This document shows positions 28,146 through 37,559 of a stretch of DNA of 64,000 nt, in pieces. The first letter of the stretch is position 1; each line of letters begins with the position of its first letter. The notes beneath the pieces are model-generated. The model did not search any database and was not told where the DNA came from. It was given only the letters and a program-made list of their open reading frames with translations. The DNA lies in assembly GCF_003010965.1 (NCBI RefSeq), contig NZ_PGGM01000021.1, positions 1 through 64,000 on the forward strand, in the 5' to 3' direction. Source of the stretch: Phyllobacterium sophorae. GTDB taxonomy: Bacteria; Pseudomonadota; Alphaproteobacteria; Rhizobiales; Rhizobiaceae. Made by a program: the position numbers and the translations under genes.

Positions 28146-29333
28146 TTATAGATATTGCCTGCCGGCCACCCAGACGCTCCGGACCACCGGCACGCCGTCG
28201 ACCAGGCGAATGCGCACAAGATCGGCACGCAGGCCCGGGGCAACGCGGCCCCGATCGGAAAATCCCATGGCGTTCGCAGGTGTCGCCGTCACCATGGCGA
28301 CGGCCGAGTGAAGAGGGACACCGCGGTCAGCAAGCATGAATGGGGCTTGCAGAAGGCTTGATGGCACGTAGTCGGATGTGAGGATATCTAGCAAACCGAG
28401 ATCGGAGAGAACGGCCGCGCTGACATTTCCCGAGTGGGAGCCGCCCAGGACGATGTTTGGGCTGCCCATGATGTTCAGCATACCGAGCTCGCGTGCACGG
28501 CGAGCGGCGTCGACCGTCGTCGGAAATTCGCTCAGTGAGATGCCGTTGGAATGCGACTCCTCGACGTCCGCAACGGTCGTGTCGTCGTGACTTGCGACCG
28601 GCACGCCGAGCGTGACCGCGGCTTCATGGATGAGACGGCGAAACTTTGGCGCGAACTCTTCCTGAACTTTTCGGCACTCTTCCAGATATTGCTCGAACTC
28701 GGGATCCGTCCATATGACGCCTTTCTTTTCGCGCCGATAGTTGCGGAACAGGGCGAGGTCGCGCCACTGCCGCTGGCCGGGGGTGTGATCCATGACGCTG
28801 AGCAGCCTGAGTGCCGGAAGATCGAGAAACCGTTCGACGATCTCTATGAGCAAGGGGTCCGACACTTCACATCGGAAGTGAAAGAAATGCTCGGCCCGAA
28901 ACAGACCCTCGTTCCGTGCGCGGCTGATTTCTTCTATTGCTGTCCTCAGGATCCGGGCCCGGCCGCCGCCACTCTGGTAGTCGCCGAGTGCAAGCGAATC
29001 GAGGACTGTCGTTATTCCCGCGCAAACCATTTGCTGATCATGTGCGAGCACCGCGCCCAATCCGATCGGCCACTGAACGCCAGGACGCGGAAAGAAGTGA
29101 CATTCGACATTGTCTGTATGGAGATCGATGAGGCCGGGCAAAAGGAAGTCGCCGTCACAATCGATGGATGCGCCGTTGGCGGCATCCGAATGAGTGACCC
29201 CGGAAATCATGCCGCCATCGACATGAACCTGGCCGGCGACCACCCGGTCTTCCAGGACCAGCATCGCATCGGAGAGCGACCAGCCGCTTTCGGGTGGGCG
29301 AAGGTGAAAGTCGGATTGGGTGGATAGGTTCAT
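28146..29333 (-). CDS. phnM: PhnM, ribosyl phosphonate triphosphate diphosphatase (cluster I)
   Basis: 395 residues, amidohydrolase fold. LPGLIDLHTDNVECHFFPRPG holds the metal-binding HxxxxxH block seen in PhnM; VASHDDTT, MGSPNIVLGGSHSGN, LTSDYVPSSLLQAPF follow. It removes diphosphate from ribosyl phosphonate triphosphate to give the PhnJ substrate. It follows the phosphodiesterase gene after 47 bp. In this cluster phnM precedes phnG, unlike cluster II where it follows phnJ. Confidence 0.94.
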   Translation of the reverse strand: MNLSTQSDFHLRPPESGWSLSDAMLVLEDRVVAGQVHVDGGMISGVTHSDAANGASIDCDGDFLLPGLIDLHTDNVECHFFPRPGVQWPIGLGAVLAHDQQMVCAGITTVLDSLALGDYQSGGGRARILRTAIEEISRARNEGLFRAEHFFHFRCEVSDPLLIEIVERFLDLPALRLLSVMDHTPGQRQWRDLALFRNYRREKKGVIWTDPEFEQYLEECRKVQEEFAPKFRRLIHEAAVTLGVPVASHDDTTVADVEESHSNGISLSEFPTTVDAARRARELGMLNIMGSPNIVLGGSHSGNVSAAVLSDLGLLDILTSDYVPSSLLQAPFMLADRGVPLHSAVAMVTATPANAMGFSDRGRVAPGLRADLVRIRLVDGVPVVRSVWVAGRQYL

Positions 29334-29380
29334 TTCAGATGTCCATGTGAATATTGAAGCTGCTGACGAATTCGACGGCC

Positions 29381-30847
29381 TTACTCGATCAGGCCATGAT
29401 CGAGATAGTGGACGCCATCGACCTGGACGCGCCGCAATGTTTGCCGGTATTTTCCGCGTGTGGCGGATAGCTCATCGAAGATGATAGCGTGCTCCGACGG
29501 GTGGCTGTCGGCAAAGGCTTCGCGCAGCACCCGCCCCTTCATCGAAGGGGGAGGCGCTACACCGAAGACCGAGAGGATGGTGGGCGCAATATCGGTAATG
29601 CCGGAGAATATGCTCGACTGATGGCCGCGCTTGAAAAGCGAGCCGGCTGCGACGGCAAGGCACGACATCTCGTCGATATGGAGCCCCCCGTGGTAACCGG
29701 CACCATCGAAGAATGCGTCGTCATCGGCAAAGCAGACACCGCGAATGCCGAACCTGTTGTCTGAATCATTCCCGCGAAGCGTATAGTAGAGGTCGGGCGC
29801 GCGCGGGTGATTGACGAATGCGTCGCTCATCCTGATTGCCCCGGGGACCGACAGCTCGTCTTTGGCGATCAGCATGCCGCACCATGGCTCGGCGGAGAGA
29901 ACTTCGACAATCCGGTCCAGCGTCTTGGCGCAGCGATCTGGCACGTAGATCTTGCCAACATGCCCCGGCAGCAAGCCAATCGCACCGCTTGACGTCGGAT
30001 GTGACGACACCGGCAGATCGGCGGCTTCAAGGGCATCACGCACCGACACCCGCTTCACTTGGGCGATGTGCCCGTGATCCGACATGACGATGAGTTGGAG
30101 GCCAGGTTCCGTTTGCCAGAAGTCGAGAATGCGCCCCAACTGCGTGTCGGCATCCTTGATGACCGCAATGCTCTCCGGCGAGCCTAGTCCGCAGCCATGG
30201 AAGCTTGTATCCGGCTCGTTGAAGATGAGGACGGTCAAATCCGGTCTTTGCGACGGCCAGACATGGCGGAGAAAGACATCGGTCAGATATCTGCTGCTTG
30301 GGCCAGCTTGCGCCTCAGCTTCCGGCAGACCCGGGCTCGCGGCAATCTCCTCGGCAAGTTGGCGCGGGTAGGAATAGTTGAGATGTGGGTAACAGAACGA
30401 GAAGCCCCCATCGGCGACGCCGCTCAGGTCGACCAGCCGGGTGCAGCCGGGGGAGTTTCCGGAAATGACGGCCAAGCGCCGATTTGCCCGACGGAGAATG
30501 TCGCCCAAGGTCGGCGTGGTGAACAGCTTGCCGCCATAGGCGCGGTCCGCATAGTCGATGTCTTCGACGCTTCCGGTATTGATCCTCCTGCCGGGCATCA
30601 CGCCCGGATCGGCGAAATTGTTGGCGACGATGCCATGATCAGCCGGTGGCGCTCCGGTGACGAGACTTGCATATGCCACCATGCTTTCGCTTGGAAAGAC
30701 CGTCCGATGATTGGAAAAGCGAACGCCGGCACCTGCCAGACGGAGGAGATTGGGCGTCCGTTCCTCATTGACGATATCGGACCGAAGTCCGTCAAAGCTA
30801 ACGATCAGGAATTTAGCATCTTGGCCGGGATTCAAGCTGGCGCTCAT
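29381..30847 (-). CDS. Alkaline-phosphatase-superfamily (NPP-like) phosphodiesterase
   Basis: 488 residues. FLIVSFDGLRSDIV gives the first metal Asp; FPSESMVAYASLVTG corresponds to the NPP nucleophile block (FPTxTxxNxxSxxTG), here with Ser as likely nucleophile; VMSDHGH and GYHGGLHIDEMSC give the remaining metal His/Asp. The superfamily hydrolyses phosphate monoesters, diesters or phosphonate monoesters. No signal peptide, so cytoplasmic. Place between the DeoR gene (4 bp away) and phnM suggests it trims an esterified phosphonate before C-P lyase, or a phosphonate-like intermediate. Phosphonoacetate hydrolase is a related alternative. Confidence 0.8.
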   Translation of the reverse strand: MSASLNPGQDAKFLIVSFDGLRSDIVNEERTPNLLRLAGAGVRFSNHRTVFPSESMVAYASLVTGAPPADHGIVANNFADPGVMPGRRINTGSVEDIDYADRAYGGKLFTTPTLGDILRRANRRLAVISGNSPGCTRLVDLSGVADGGFSFCYPHLNYSYPRQLAEEIAASPGLPEAEAQAGPSSRYLTDVFLRHVWPSQRPDLTVLIFNEPDTSFHGCGLGSPESIAVIKDADTQLGRILDFWQTEPGLQLIVMSDHGHIAQVKRVSVRDALEAADLPVSSHPTSSGAIGLLPGHVGKIYVPDRCAKTLDRIVEVLSAEPWCGMLIAKDELSVPGAIRMSDAFVNHPRAPDLYYTLRGNDSDNRFGIRGVCFADDDAFFDGAGYHGGLHIDEMSCLAVAAGSLFKRGHQSSIFSGITDIAPTILSVFGVAPPPSMKGRVLREAFADSHPSEHAIIFDELSATRGKYRQTLRRVQVDGVHYLDHGLIE

Positions 30848-30851
30848 GACG

Positions 30852-31631
30852 TCACCTGCCGCTCTCGATGGAGCGAGGGCTGATCACCTCGGTGCCAGCC
30901 TTCGAGAGACGCTTCACAAACGCCGGCTCGGGAAGCTCGTTCGTCACGACCAGGTCAACCTGATCGAAATCCAGAATCTTGTAACGGCCGGGAATCCCGA
31001 ATTTGGTGACGTCGCATACCACCATGACCCGCCGGCTCTGCTTGCGGATGACACTTGTTTGCGTGACATGAGAACTGGTCGGGCCCATGAAGCCGTGATC
31101 TAGCTCAATGCCGCTAATTCCGATGATGGAGAGGTCGAACACTCGGGGACGTAAAAAATCCAGCATTTCGGGACCGATGACGCTTCTGGTCGGCGCGTCG
31201 TAAAGGCCCCCGGCGAGATGAACCTCGTGCTTGCCCTGCGAGGCCAGAGCGGCGGCAACATCGGTCGTCCCCGTCACAAAGGTGGAACGCGCCATGTCCG
31301 CGATCTCGGCCGCCACCGCAAGCGCCGTAGAGCCACCGCCGATATAAATCATTGACCCTGGCGTGACGACGTCGCGCGCAAGACCGGCGATCAGCGCCTT
31401 GGCCTGGCGATCTTTGTCCTTCCTTGCTTCAAGCGGAGGCAGCTCGCCTGCCGAGACGCCGACCGCGCCGCCATGGACCCGCCGGAGTTTGCCCGTCTGT
31501 TCGAGGGCGCGCAGGTCACGGCGAAGCGTTTCGGGCGAGCAGCCGAGTTCGTCCACCAGGATCGAAAGTTCGACCTGCCCGCCGGACTCCAATCGTTTGA
31601 GTATGTGCTGACGCCTTGCAGTCCCGAGCAT
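30852..31631 (-). CDS. DeoR-family transcriptional regulator
   Basis: 259 residues from ATG 31631. N-terminal DeoR HTH (RRQHILKRLESGGQVELSIL, CSPETLRRDLRALEQTGKL, RRVHGGAV) and a sugar-phosphate-type sensor domain (IYIGGGSTALAVA, DLSIIGISGI, VVCDVTKFG). DeoR proteins respond to phosphorylated sugars; in a C-P lyase operon a ribosyl phosphate intermediate is a natural guess. First gene of the cluster I operon and divergent from the binding-protein gene at 31828, so it may control both. Confidence 0.85.
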   Translation of the reverse strand: MLGTARRQHILKRLESGGQVELSILVDELGCSPETLRRDLRALEQTGKLRRVHGGAVGVSAGELPPLEARKDKDRQAKALIAGLARDVVTPGSMIYIGGGSTALAVAAEIADMARSTFVTGTTDVAAALASQGKHEVHLAGGLYDAPTRSVIGPEMLDFLRPRVFDLSIIGISGIELDHGFMGPTSSHVTQTSVIRKQSRRVMVVCDVTKFGIPGRYKILDFDQVDLVVTNELPEPAFVKRLSKAGTEVISPRSIESGR

Positions 31632-31774
31632 CGATGACCTCACGCTGGCTCTCTTGGAGCGTATTACGGTTTTGAAGCCGGCGACCTGGGCCAACTCGCT
31701 TTCGAGGCCCCTGATACAGCAGTTCCACAAAACGGTCAATAGCCATCATAAGCGGGCAACATCCTGCAATAAAA

Positions 31775-31792
31775 CTGTCACATACGGTCGCT
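31775..31792 (+). promoter_or_regulatory. Weak Pho-box-like half site
   Basis: CTGTCAC at 31775-31781 matches the Pho box repeat CTGTCAT in 6 of 7; the second half 4 nt on (GGTCGCT) matches poorly. It lies in the 196-bp DeoR/binding-protein divergent region. Only one convincing half, so weak. Confidence 0.3.
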
Positions 31793-31827
31793 ATGAAGGG
31801 TCCGACAGCAACGGAGGCAGCTCGAAA

Positions 31828-33411
31828 ATGTCCAAAGGTGTAAAACGCAGAACCCTTCTGCGGGCGCTCGCCGCGTCAACGATGATGGCGGCTTCATTCT
31901 CGTTGGGGGCCCTGGATGCCGCCGCGCAATCAACGACGGCAGGCGGCAGGAATCTCACGATTGCCGTGCAACAGATTCCCGACAACCACGACCCGGTTTC
32001 GGAAAACACCAACGTCAATCTGCGCGTGATGTATTCACTCTACGACACGCTGGTGAAGGTCGACTTTCGCAATGGCAACAAGCTGGTGCCGGGGCTTGCC
32101 ACAGAGTGGAAGGTGATCGACGCCAAAACCGTCGAGTTCAAGCTGCGTCCGAACGTCGTCTTCCACAATGGCGACACCTTTGACGCCAAGGACGTGGTGG
32201 CGACCTTCTCGCCCGTGCGCCTCGGCCTTGACAAGACTGTGCCAGTCGAATCCCGCCCGTTCCTCAGCGGCATCGACAGGGTCGAGGTGGTCGACAATAT
32301 GACCGTTCGCTTCCAAATGAAAACGGGCGATGCCATCATCCTCTCCCGCTTTGCCTATTACCCCTCGCAGATCATATCGGCAACCGCGCTGAAGGAAGCC
32401 AAGTCCTATCAGGATTTCACGGCGATGGATGCCGGGACGGGCCCCTATAGCCTCGTCAGTCACGAGGTCGGCAAGGACGTCGTTCTCAAGAAGTTTGACA
32501 AATATTGGGGGAACCCCAAGGCAGCGGCCGACACGGTCACCTTCACGGCCGTACCCGAGCTTGCGACCAGAGTCGCCGGCCTTCTCTCCGGGCAGTTCGA
32601 CATCATTACCGAGATTGGAACCGATGAGGTTGCCCAGATCGAGGCGAACAGCGCTACCGGCGTTGCCGGTGGTCCGGTCGCCAATATCCGCGGACTGTTC
32701 TACGACTGCATAAGCAGCCCGATCTCCGATCCCCGCATCCGCAGGGCCCTCAATTTTTCGATCGACCGCGAGACGCTCGTCCTGACGCTTTACAATGGCC
32801 GGGTCGGCATACCGCATGACTGGCAAATGGCCTCGTTCGGCGACTTGTACTTGGCAGACCGTCCGGCTGCTGAATACAATCCGGAAAAGGCCCGGGCGCT
32901 CTTGAAGGAAGCAGGCTACAACGGTGAGGAGATCGTCTACCGCACGCTGCCCACCTACTACGCCAAGCAATTGGAAACCGCGCAGATCCTCCAGTCGATG
33001 TGGAAGGCTGTCGGGTTCAACATCAAGCTTGAAGTGAAGGAAAACTGGGACCAGGCGACGAAAGATACGCCTGACCGCGCCATCATCGATTCCTCCTTCA
33101 CCGGTTATTATTCGGATCCCCTGGGCCAATTCTGGCGTCGCTTCGGGCCGGAAAGCAGCTATACCAAACAAGGTTGGTGGACGATTTCTCCTGAAATGCA
33201 GAAGCTCGGTGACGAACTGACGACGTCGACCGACATCAAGCGTCGCCGTGAGGTTTTCGGCAAGATGCTAGATGAATTCGAGCAGGATCCCCATGGCGGT
33301 ATGCTGCACGATCTGGCGCAGTTCATGGGCGTGCGAAAGGATCGCATCGAGCTGAAACCGCTGCCTTCCGAATATCTCGATCTGACCACCGAAGGCGTGA
33401 GCTTCAAGTAG
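31828..33411 (+). CDS. Periplasmic substrate-binding protein, family 5 (second importer)
   Basis: 527 residues from ATG 31828 with GGAGG at 31813-31817. Signal peptide with KRRTLLRALAASTMMAASFS and cleavage near AAAQST. SBP_bac_5 core: TVEFKLRPNVVFHNGDTFDAKDV, GTGPYSLVSHEVGKDVVLKK, DPRIRRALNFSIDRETLV. It delivers ligand to the importer encoded by the next three genes. Not a close copy of the binding protein at 19384-20952, so a different ligand is likely. Divergent from the DeoR/C-P lyase operon, which points to a phosphonate or phosphonate ester as substrate (inference). Confidence 0.87.
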   Translation: MSKGVKRRTLLRALAASTMMAASFSLGALDAAAQSTTAGGRNLTIAVQQIPDNHDPVSENTNVNLRVMYSLYDTLVKVDFRNGNKLVPGLATEWKVIDAKTVEFKLRPNVVFHNGDTFDAKDVVATFSPVRLGLDKTVPVESRPFLSGIDRVEVVDNMTVRFQMKTGDAIILSRFAYYPSQIISATALKEAKSYQDFTAMDAGTGPYSLVSHEVGKDVVLKKFDKYWGNPKAAADTVTFTAVPELATRVAGLLSGQFDIITEIGTDEVAQIEANSATGVAGGPVANIRGLFYDCISSPISDPRIRRALNFSIDRETLVLTLYNGRVGIPHDWQMASFGDLYLADRPAAEYNPEKARALLKEAGYNGEEIVYRTLPTYYAKQLETAQILQSMWKAVGFNIKLEVKENWDQATKDTPDRAIIDSSFTGYYSDPLGQFWRRFGPESSYTKQGWWTISPEMQKLGDELTTSTDIKRRREVFGKMLDEFEQDPHGGMLHDLAQFMGVRKDRIELKPLPSEYLDLTTEGVSFK

Positions 33412-35079
33412 ATGATTGAAGCCAATCAAAGCTCCGGCGTCGTTCCACTCCAGCCCCTTTTGTCCATAAAGGGGCTGGGAGTAGGTTTTTCGACAGGTAC
33501 CGCCACCTCAACCCTCTCCAGCATCTCGTTCGATCTGATGCCTGGGGAAATTCTCGGCATCGTCGGCGAGAGCGGCTCGGGCAAGAGCGTCACCTGCCGG
33601 GCGATTACCGGCCTGTTGCCGAACTTTGCGCGCGTCCGAGGCGAAATGATCTTCGACGGGCAGTCGCGGTCCCTGTCATCCCCACGTATGTTGGCACCGC
33701 TTCGCGGCGCGGACATGGCCATGATCTTCCAGGACCCGATGAGCGCCCTCGACCCGCTGATGACGGTGCGTCGTCATCTGAGATTGCGGACGAAGGAAGA
33801 TCCGGCGATCTATCTGCGGCAAGCAGGCATCGACGAGCCCAACACATTGCTTGACACTTATGCCCATCAGCTGTCGGGCGGGCAGTGTCAGCGCGTGGCG
33901 ATCGCCTGCGCGCTTTCCCGTAACCCAAGACTCCTGATTGCCGATGAACCGACGACGGCGCTCGATGTGACCGTACAGGCGGGCATCTTGCGCCGCCTGA
34001 AGGCGCTGAGCGCCGAGCGAAACATGGCGATAATCTTCGTCACGCATGATCTTGCCGTCGTCTATCAGCTTTGCGATCGGGTTCTGGTCATGCATCAGGG
34101 GCAAGTCGTTGAAAGCGGCGATGTGAAAACCGTTCTGACGGCTCCGAAGGCACCCTATACGCAGGATCTCATCCGGGCCATTCCGCGCCCCGCCGTGCGC
34201 GGCGAGCGGCTGGTAACCGTCCCCGGGGAACTCGGCCAATATTCCTTCCCGGCTCCGCCGGCGATTGCCGGTGGCCACCAGCTTCTCGAGTTTCAGGCTG
34301 TGAAGGTGCAGTACAAGCGCCCTGACGGCAGCAACGTCGACGCGGTCAAAGACGTTTCCCTCACTCTGAAAAGGGGCGAAATCCTCGGCCTGGTCGGCGA
34401 AAGCGGTTCCGGCAAGAGCACGCTCGCCAAGACGGCCGTCGGTCTCGCTCGGCCGATAAGCGGGAATGTCATGCTCGATGGCGAGCGGCTCGACTGGAAC
34501 GCGCCCAGAATGCAATGGAGGCGGGACATCCAGTACATTTTCCAGGACCCGCGCGGGGCGCTTGACCCGTCCGCGCGCATTTTGAGCCAAGTGCGCATGC
34601 CACTCGATGTTCATCGCTTGGGAGAGGCGAGTGAGAGGGACGCCAGGGCACGCGCACTCATGCGTGCGACCAGGCTGGAGGACGCGCTGTTTTCTCGCAA
34701 ACCCGCGAGCTTGTCGGGCGGCCAGCGCCAAAGAGCGACCATTGCCCGGGCCCTGACGCTTCAGCCAAAGGTATTGATTTGTGACGAAAGCGTTTCTGCG
34801 CTCGACGTCTCGATCCAGGCCCGCGTTCTCGACCTTCTCATGGATCTGCGCGAAAAGCTTGGCATCGCCATTCTGTTCATCAGTCACGACCTGTCGGTCA
34901 TTGATCATCTGTGTGATCGGGTGGCGGTCATGCGTCAAGGCGAACTGGTGGAAGAAGGCGAAACGGAAGCCTTGTTCCGGCAGCCCGTCGCAGATTACAC
35001 CCAGGACCTCATCGCGGCTATCCCGAGACTACCTTCATTCGCGGGGGTTCAAATCGCGAGGATTGAGGCAATGGCATGA
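33412..35079 (+). CDS. Fused two-domain ABC ATPase (second dipeptide-type importer)
   Basis: 555 residues. Domain 1: Walker A GESGSGKSVTCRAI, signature LSGGQCQR, Walker B LLIADEPTTAL. Domain 2: GESGSGKSTLAKTA, LSGGQRQR, VLICDESVSALDVS. Follows the binding-protein stop with no gap (ATG next codon), and its last bases overlap the next gene (4 nt). Functionally DppD plus DppF. Confidence 0.92.
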   Translation: MIEANQSSGVVPLQPLLSIKGLGVGFSTGTATSTLSSISFDLMPGEILGIVGESGSGKSVTCRAITGLLPNFARVRGEMIFDGQSRSLSSPRMLAPLRGADMAMIFQDPMSALDPLMTVRRHLRLRTKEDPAIYLRQAGIDEPNTLLDTYAHQLSGGQCQRVAIACALSRNPRLLIADEPTTALDVTVQAGILRRLKALSAERNMAIIFVTHDLAVVYQLCDRVLVMHQGQVVESGDVKTVLTAPKAPYTQDLIRAIPRPAVRGERLVTVPGELGQYSFPAPPAIAGGHQLLEFQAVKVQYKRPDGSNVDAVKDVSLTLKRGEILGLVGESGSGKSTLAKTAVGLARPISGNVMLDGERLDWNAPRMQWRRDIQYIFQDPRGALDPSARILSQVRMPLDVHRLGEASERDARARALMRATRLEDALFSRKPASLSGGQRQRATIARALTLQPKVLICDESVSALDVSIQARVLDLLMDLREKLGIAILFISHDLSVIDHLCDRVAVMRQGELVEEGETEALFRQPVADYTQDLIAAIPRLPSFAGVQIARIEAMA

Positions 35080-36044
35080 ACTGGCTCCTCCTGCGCAGCG
35101 GCCGCGCGATCCTGACGCTGCTTCTCCTTTTGACGTTCACATTCTTTACGCTGGCAGCAAGCGGCGACCCGGCCTTGCAGAAGTTCAGCCCCGACGTCGA
35201 CCTGGCCACGATTGCGGCGTTTCGGGAAAAGTGGGGGCTCAACGAGCCGATCTGGAAGCAGTTCCTCATCTACCTTGAAAGACTGGCCCATTTTGATTTC
35301 GGCATGTCCTACCGGACAGGTCGCCCCGCCCTTGAAGTTGTCCTCGACAGGGTGCCCGTGACCCTGTCACTGGCAATTCCCTCCATTGTTCTGTCGATCG
35401 TGATCGGCATTCCGCTCGGATTTTATGCTGCCATGAACAAGGGACGTCTTGCGGATCGTATCACCATTCTGGTCGCGGTCATGGGACTTGCCATTCCTCC
35501 GTTCCTGCTCGGCATTTTCCTGATGTACGTGTTTTCCATCTGGCTCGGGTGGCTTCCGCCAAGCGGCTATGTCAACTGGACCTCCTATATCATGCCGGTC
35601 GCCAGCATTTCCGCAGTCTATGCCGCAATCTTTGCCCGCTTCACGCGCTCGGCGATGGTTGAAGTGATGAGCCATCCGATGATTGAGACGGCGAAGGCAA
35701 GCGGGCTGGCAACCGGATTGGTTCAGCGGGTTCACGTTCTGCCGAACGTTCTCTTGCCCCTGGTGACCATTACGGCGCTCGAATTCGGAAATGTCGTCAC
35801 CTTCGCAGCCGTGATCGAAAACCTGTTCAGTTGGCCGGGCGCCGGCACGCTATTGATCGAAGCGGTCGCGGGCCGTGACTATGCCGTCGTCGAGGCAGTT
35901 CTGCTCTTGACCGGCAGCACGATGATCCTGGCGAATTTCCTGACCGATCTTTCCTATGGGCTCATTGATCCACGCATCCGCGATTATCGCCGTGCCTACC
36001 GCCGCTCACCAGACCAACTTCCTTCGCCGGAGGGCGCCGCATGA
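35076..36044 (+). CDS. DppB-like ABC permease (second importer)
   Basis: 322 residues; N-terminal anchor (ILTLLLLLTFTFFTLAASGD), FREKWGLNEPIWKQFLIYLERL loop, GMSYRTGRPALEVVLDRVPVT and further membrane helices with an EAA-type loop ETAKASGLATGLVQRVHVLPN. ATGA overlap with the ATPase gene and with the following permease. Confidence 0.92.
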   Translation: MNWLLLRSGRAILTLLLLLTFTFFTLAASGDPALQKFSPDVDLATIAAFREKWGLNEPIWKQFLIYLERLAHFDFGMSYRTGRPALEVVLDRVPVTLSLAIPSIVLSIVIGIPLGFYAAMNKGRLADRITILVAVMGLAIPPFLLGIFLMYVFSIWLGWLPPSGYVNWTSYIMPVASISAVYAAIFARFTRSAMVEVMSHPMIETAKASGLATGLVQRVHVLPNVLLPLVTITALEFGNVVTFAAVIENLFSWPGAGTLLIEAVAGRDYAVVEAVLLLTGSTMILANFLTDLSYGLIDPRIRDYRRAYRRSPDQLPSPEGAA

Positions 36045-36871
36045 GCCCGTCAGGCAACTTCCCTCTGCTGATAGTGGCATCCTTCTTGATTGTGGCGGTG
36101 TTTGTTCTGCTTGCGATATTCGCCGCGCCATTGTCTCCGCATAATGTCGCCGACATTAACCTCCTTGCGCGCTTCAGGCCGCCGGTCTTCCTGGGAGGCA
36201 CATGGGATTATCCGCTTGGGACCGATCGCCTCGGTCGTGACATGCTCTCGCTGATCTTGCGGGGCATCCAGATTTCTTTGACCATCGCGGCGGTCGGCAC
36301 GATCTGCGGAGCCATCTTCGGAACAACCCTGGGGCTGTTGTCGGGCTGGGTGGGCGGCTTGTTGGATAACCTTGTCGGCATTCTGGTTGATTTCCAAGCC
36401 ACCATTCCCAATTTGATCCTGATTCTGGCCCTCGTCACCATTATGCCCGAGGCAAATTTCGTGGCCTTCGTAATTATCATGGCGATGTATGGTTGGGACA
36501 GGTATGCCCGTCTGGCGCGTGCCATCGCACTGAATGCCAAAAACCAACCCTATGTGCAGGCACAGCAAGTCATAGGTGCCTCGGCGTTCCGCATCGTAAC
36601 GCGATCGGTGTTGCCGAACTTCATGGCAGTGCTGCTCGTGACCATGTCGCTCAGTTTCCCGCAAACGATCCTGCTGGAAACCACATTGAGCTTCCTTGGT
36701 ATAGGCATCCAGCCGCCAGACACGTCCCTAGGCGTCCTGATCGGTGAGGGCCGCGGACAACTCTACAACGCGCCATGGGTCGTCCTCTTGCCGGCGTCAG
36801 TCATTTTGCTGGCCACGATCTCCATCTCCATGCTGGGTGACTGGGCTCGTGATCGTGTCGGCGTGGATTGA
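36041..36871 (+). CDS. DppC-like ABC permease (second importer)
   Basis: 276 residues; N-terminal helix, then DYPLGTDRLGRDMLSLILRG (DppC hallmark), EAA loop around VIGASAFRIVTRSVLPN, and the terminal helix. Last gene of the second importer operon. Beyond it, about 76 bp separate the operon from the resolvase gene on the other strand; a GC palindrome (CCGCCGGCGG) lies near 36882 but has no T-run after it. Confidence 0.92.
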   Translation: MSPSGNFPLLIVASFLIVAVFVLLAIFAAPLSPHNVADINLLARFRPPVFLGGTWDYPLGTDRLGRDMLSLILRGIQISLTIAAVGTICGAIFGTTLGLLSGWVGGLLDNLVGILVDFQATIPNLILILALVTIMPEANFVAFVIIMAMYGWDRYARLARAIALNAKNQPYVQAQQVIGASAFRIVTRSVLPNFMAVLLVTMSLSFPQTILLETTLSFLGIGIQPPDTSLGVLIGEGRGQLYNAPWVVLLPASVILLATISISMLGDWARDRVGVD

Positions 36872-36947
36872 AGCTATTTTCCGCCGGCGGGACCGTGTCG
36901 ATTTCAGAAGACGATTTCACGTCTTCAGTAGGTCAAGCAGACTGTTT

Positions 36948-37559
36948 TCATACGGGCGCGCGCTTGGCTTTTGGTGCGTCTGTTCCGGCCCCGGTCCAAC
37001 CAACGCGCTCCAGTGTGTCGATGAGTGTCGATCGCGGCACCTTGAAGCTGCGACATACCGAGGCCTTGCTGGCGCCTCCGTCAAGAGCTGCGATGATCTG
37101 TTCGATCTTCTCGGAGTCCAGTGAGGGTGGCCGACCGCCTTTGCGCCCGCGCCGTCGGGCTGCTGCGAGCCCTGCGGTCACCCGCTCCGCTATCAGGGCC
37201 CGCTCGTATTGAGCGAGTGAGCCAAAGATGTTGAATAGGAACTCCCCATGCGGCGTGGTGGTATCCATTTGCTCGGTCAGCGAGCGGAAAGCGACGCCAC
37301 GCTCCTTCATCTCGTCGACGATCCGGATCAGATGTGACAGGGAACGTCCAAGGCGATCGAGCTTCCACACCACCACGACGTCGCCGGATCGAAGCTCCTT
37401 CATGCAGGCCTTCAGCCCCGGACGATCGTCGCGAGCGCCGGAGGCTTTATCGTGATGGAGATGACGTTCGTCGACACCGGCAGCGATGAGCGCATCGCGC
37501 TGCAGGTCGGCCGACTGACGTTCGTCGGCGGACGAAACACGCATGTAGCCAATGAGCAT
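36948..37559 (-). CDS. tnpR: Tn3-type serine resolvase
   Basis: 203 residues from ATG 37559. Catalytic block MLIGYMRVSSADERQSADLQ includes the nucleophile Ser; KLDRLGRSLSHL and ERALIAERVTAGLAAARRRG follow, then the C-terminal HTH GGASKASVCRSFKVPRSTL. It appears intact. It is a close relative of the broken resolvase at 14615-15110 and lies in the same orientation, so the two bracket the 15.1-36.9 kb block. No transposase gene remains beside it. Confidence 0.92.
   Translation of the reverse strand: MLIGYMRVSSADERQSADLQRDALIAAGVDERHLHHDKASGARDDRPGLKACMKELRSGDVVVVWKLDRLGRSLSHLIRIVDEMKERGVAFRSLTEQMDTTTPHGEFLFNIFGSLAQYERALIAERVTAGLAAARRRGRKGGRPPSLDSEKIEQIIAALDGGASKASVCRSFKVPRSTLIDTLERVGWTGAGTDAPKAKRAPV

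Noticed and set aside
32035-33171. 378-codon minus-strand ORF
   Set aside because: Antisense to the binding-protein gene with signal peptide and ribosome site.
33676-34938. 420-codon minus-strand ORF
   Set aside because: Antisense to the fused ATPase with full Walker motifs.
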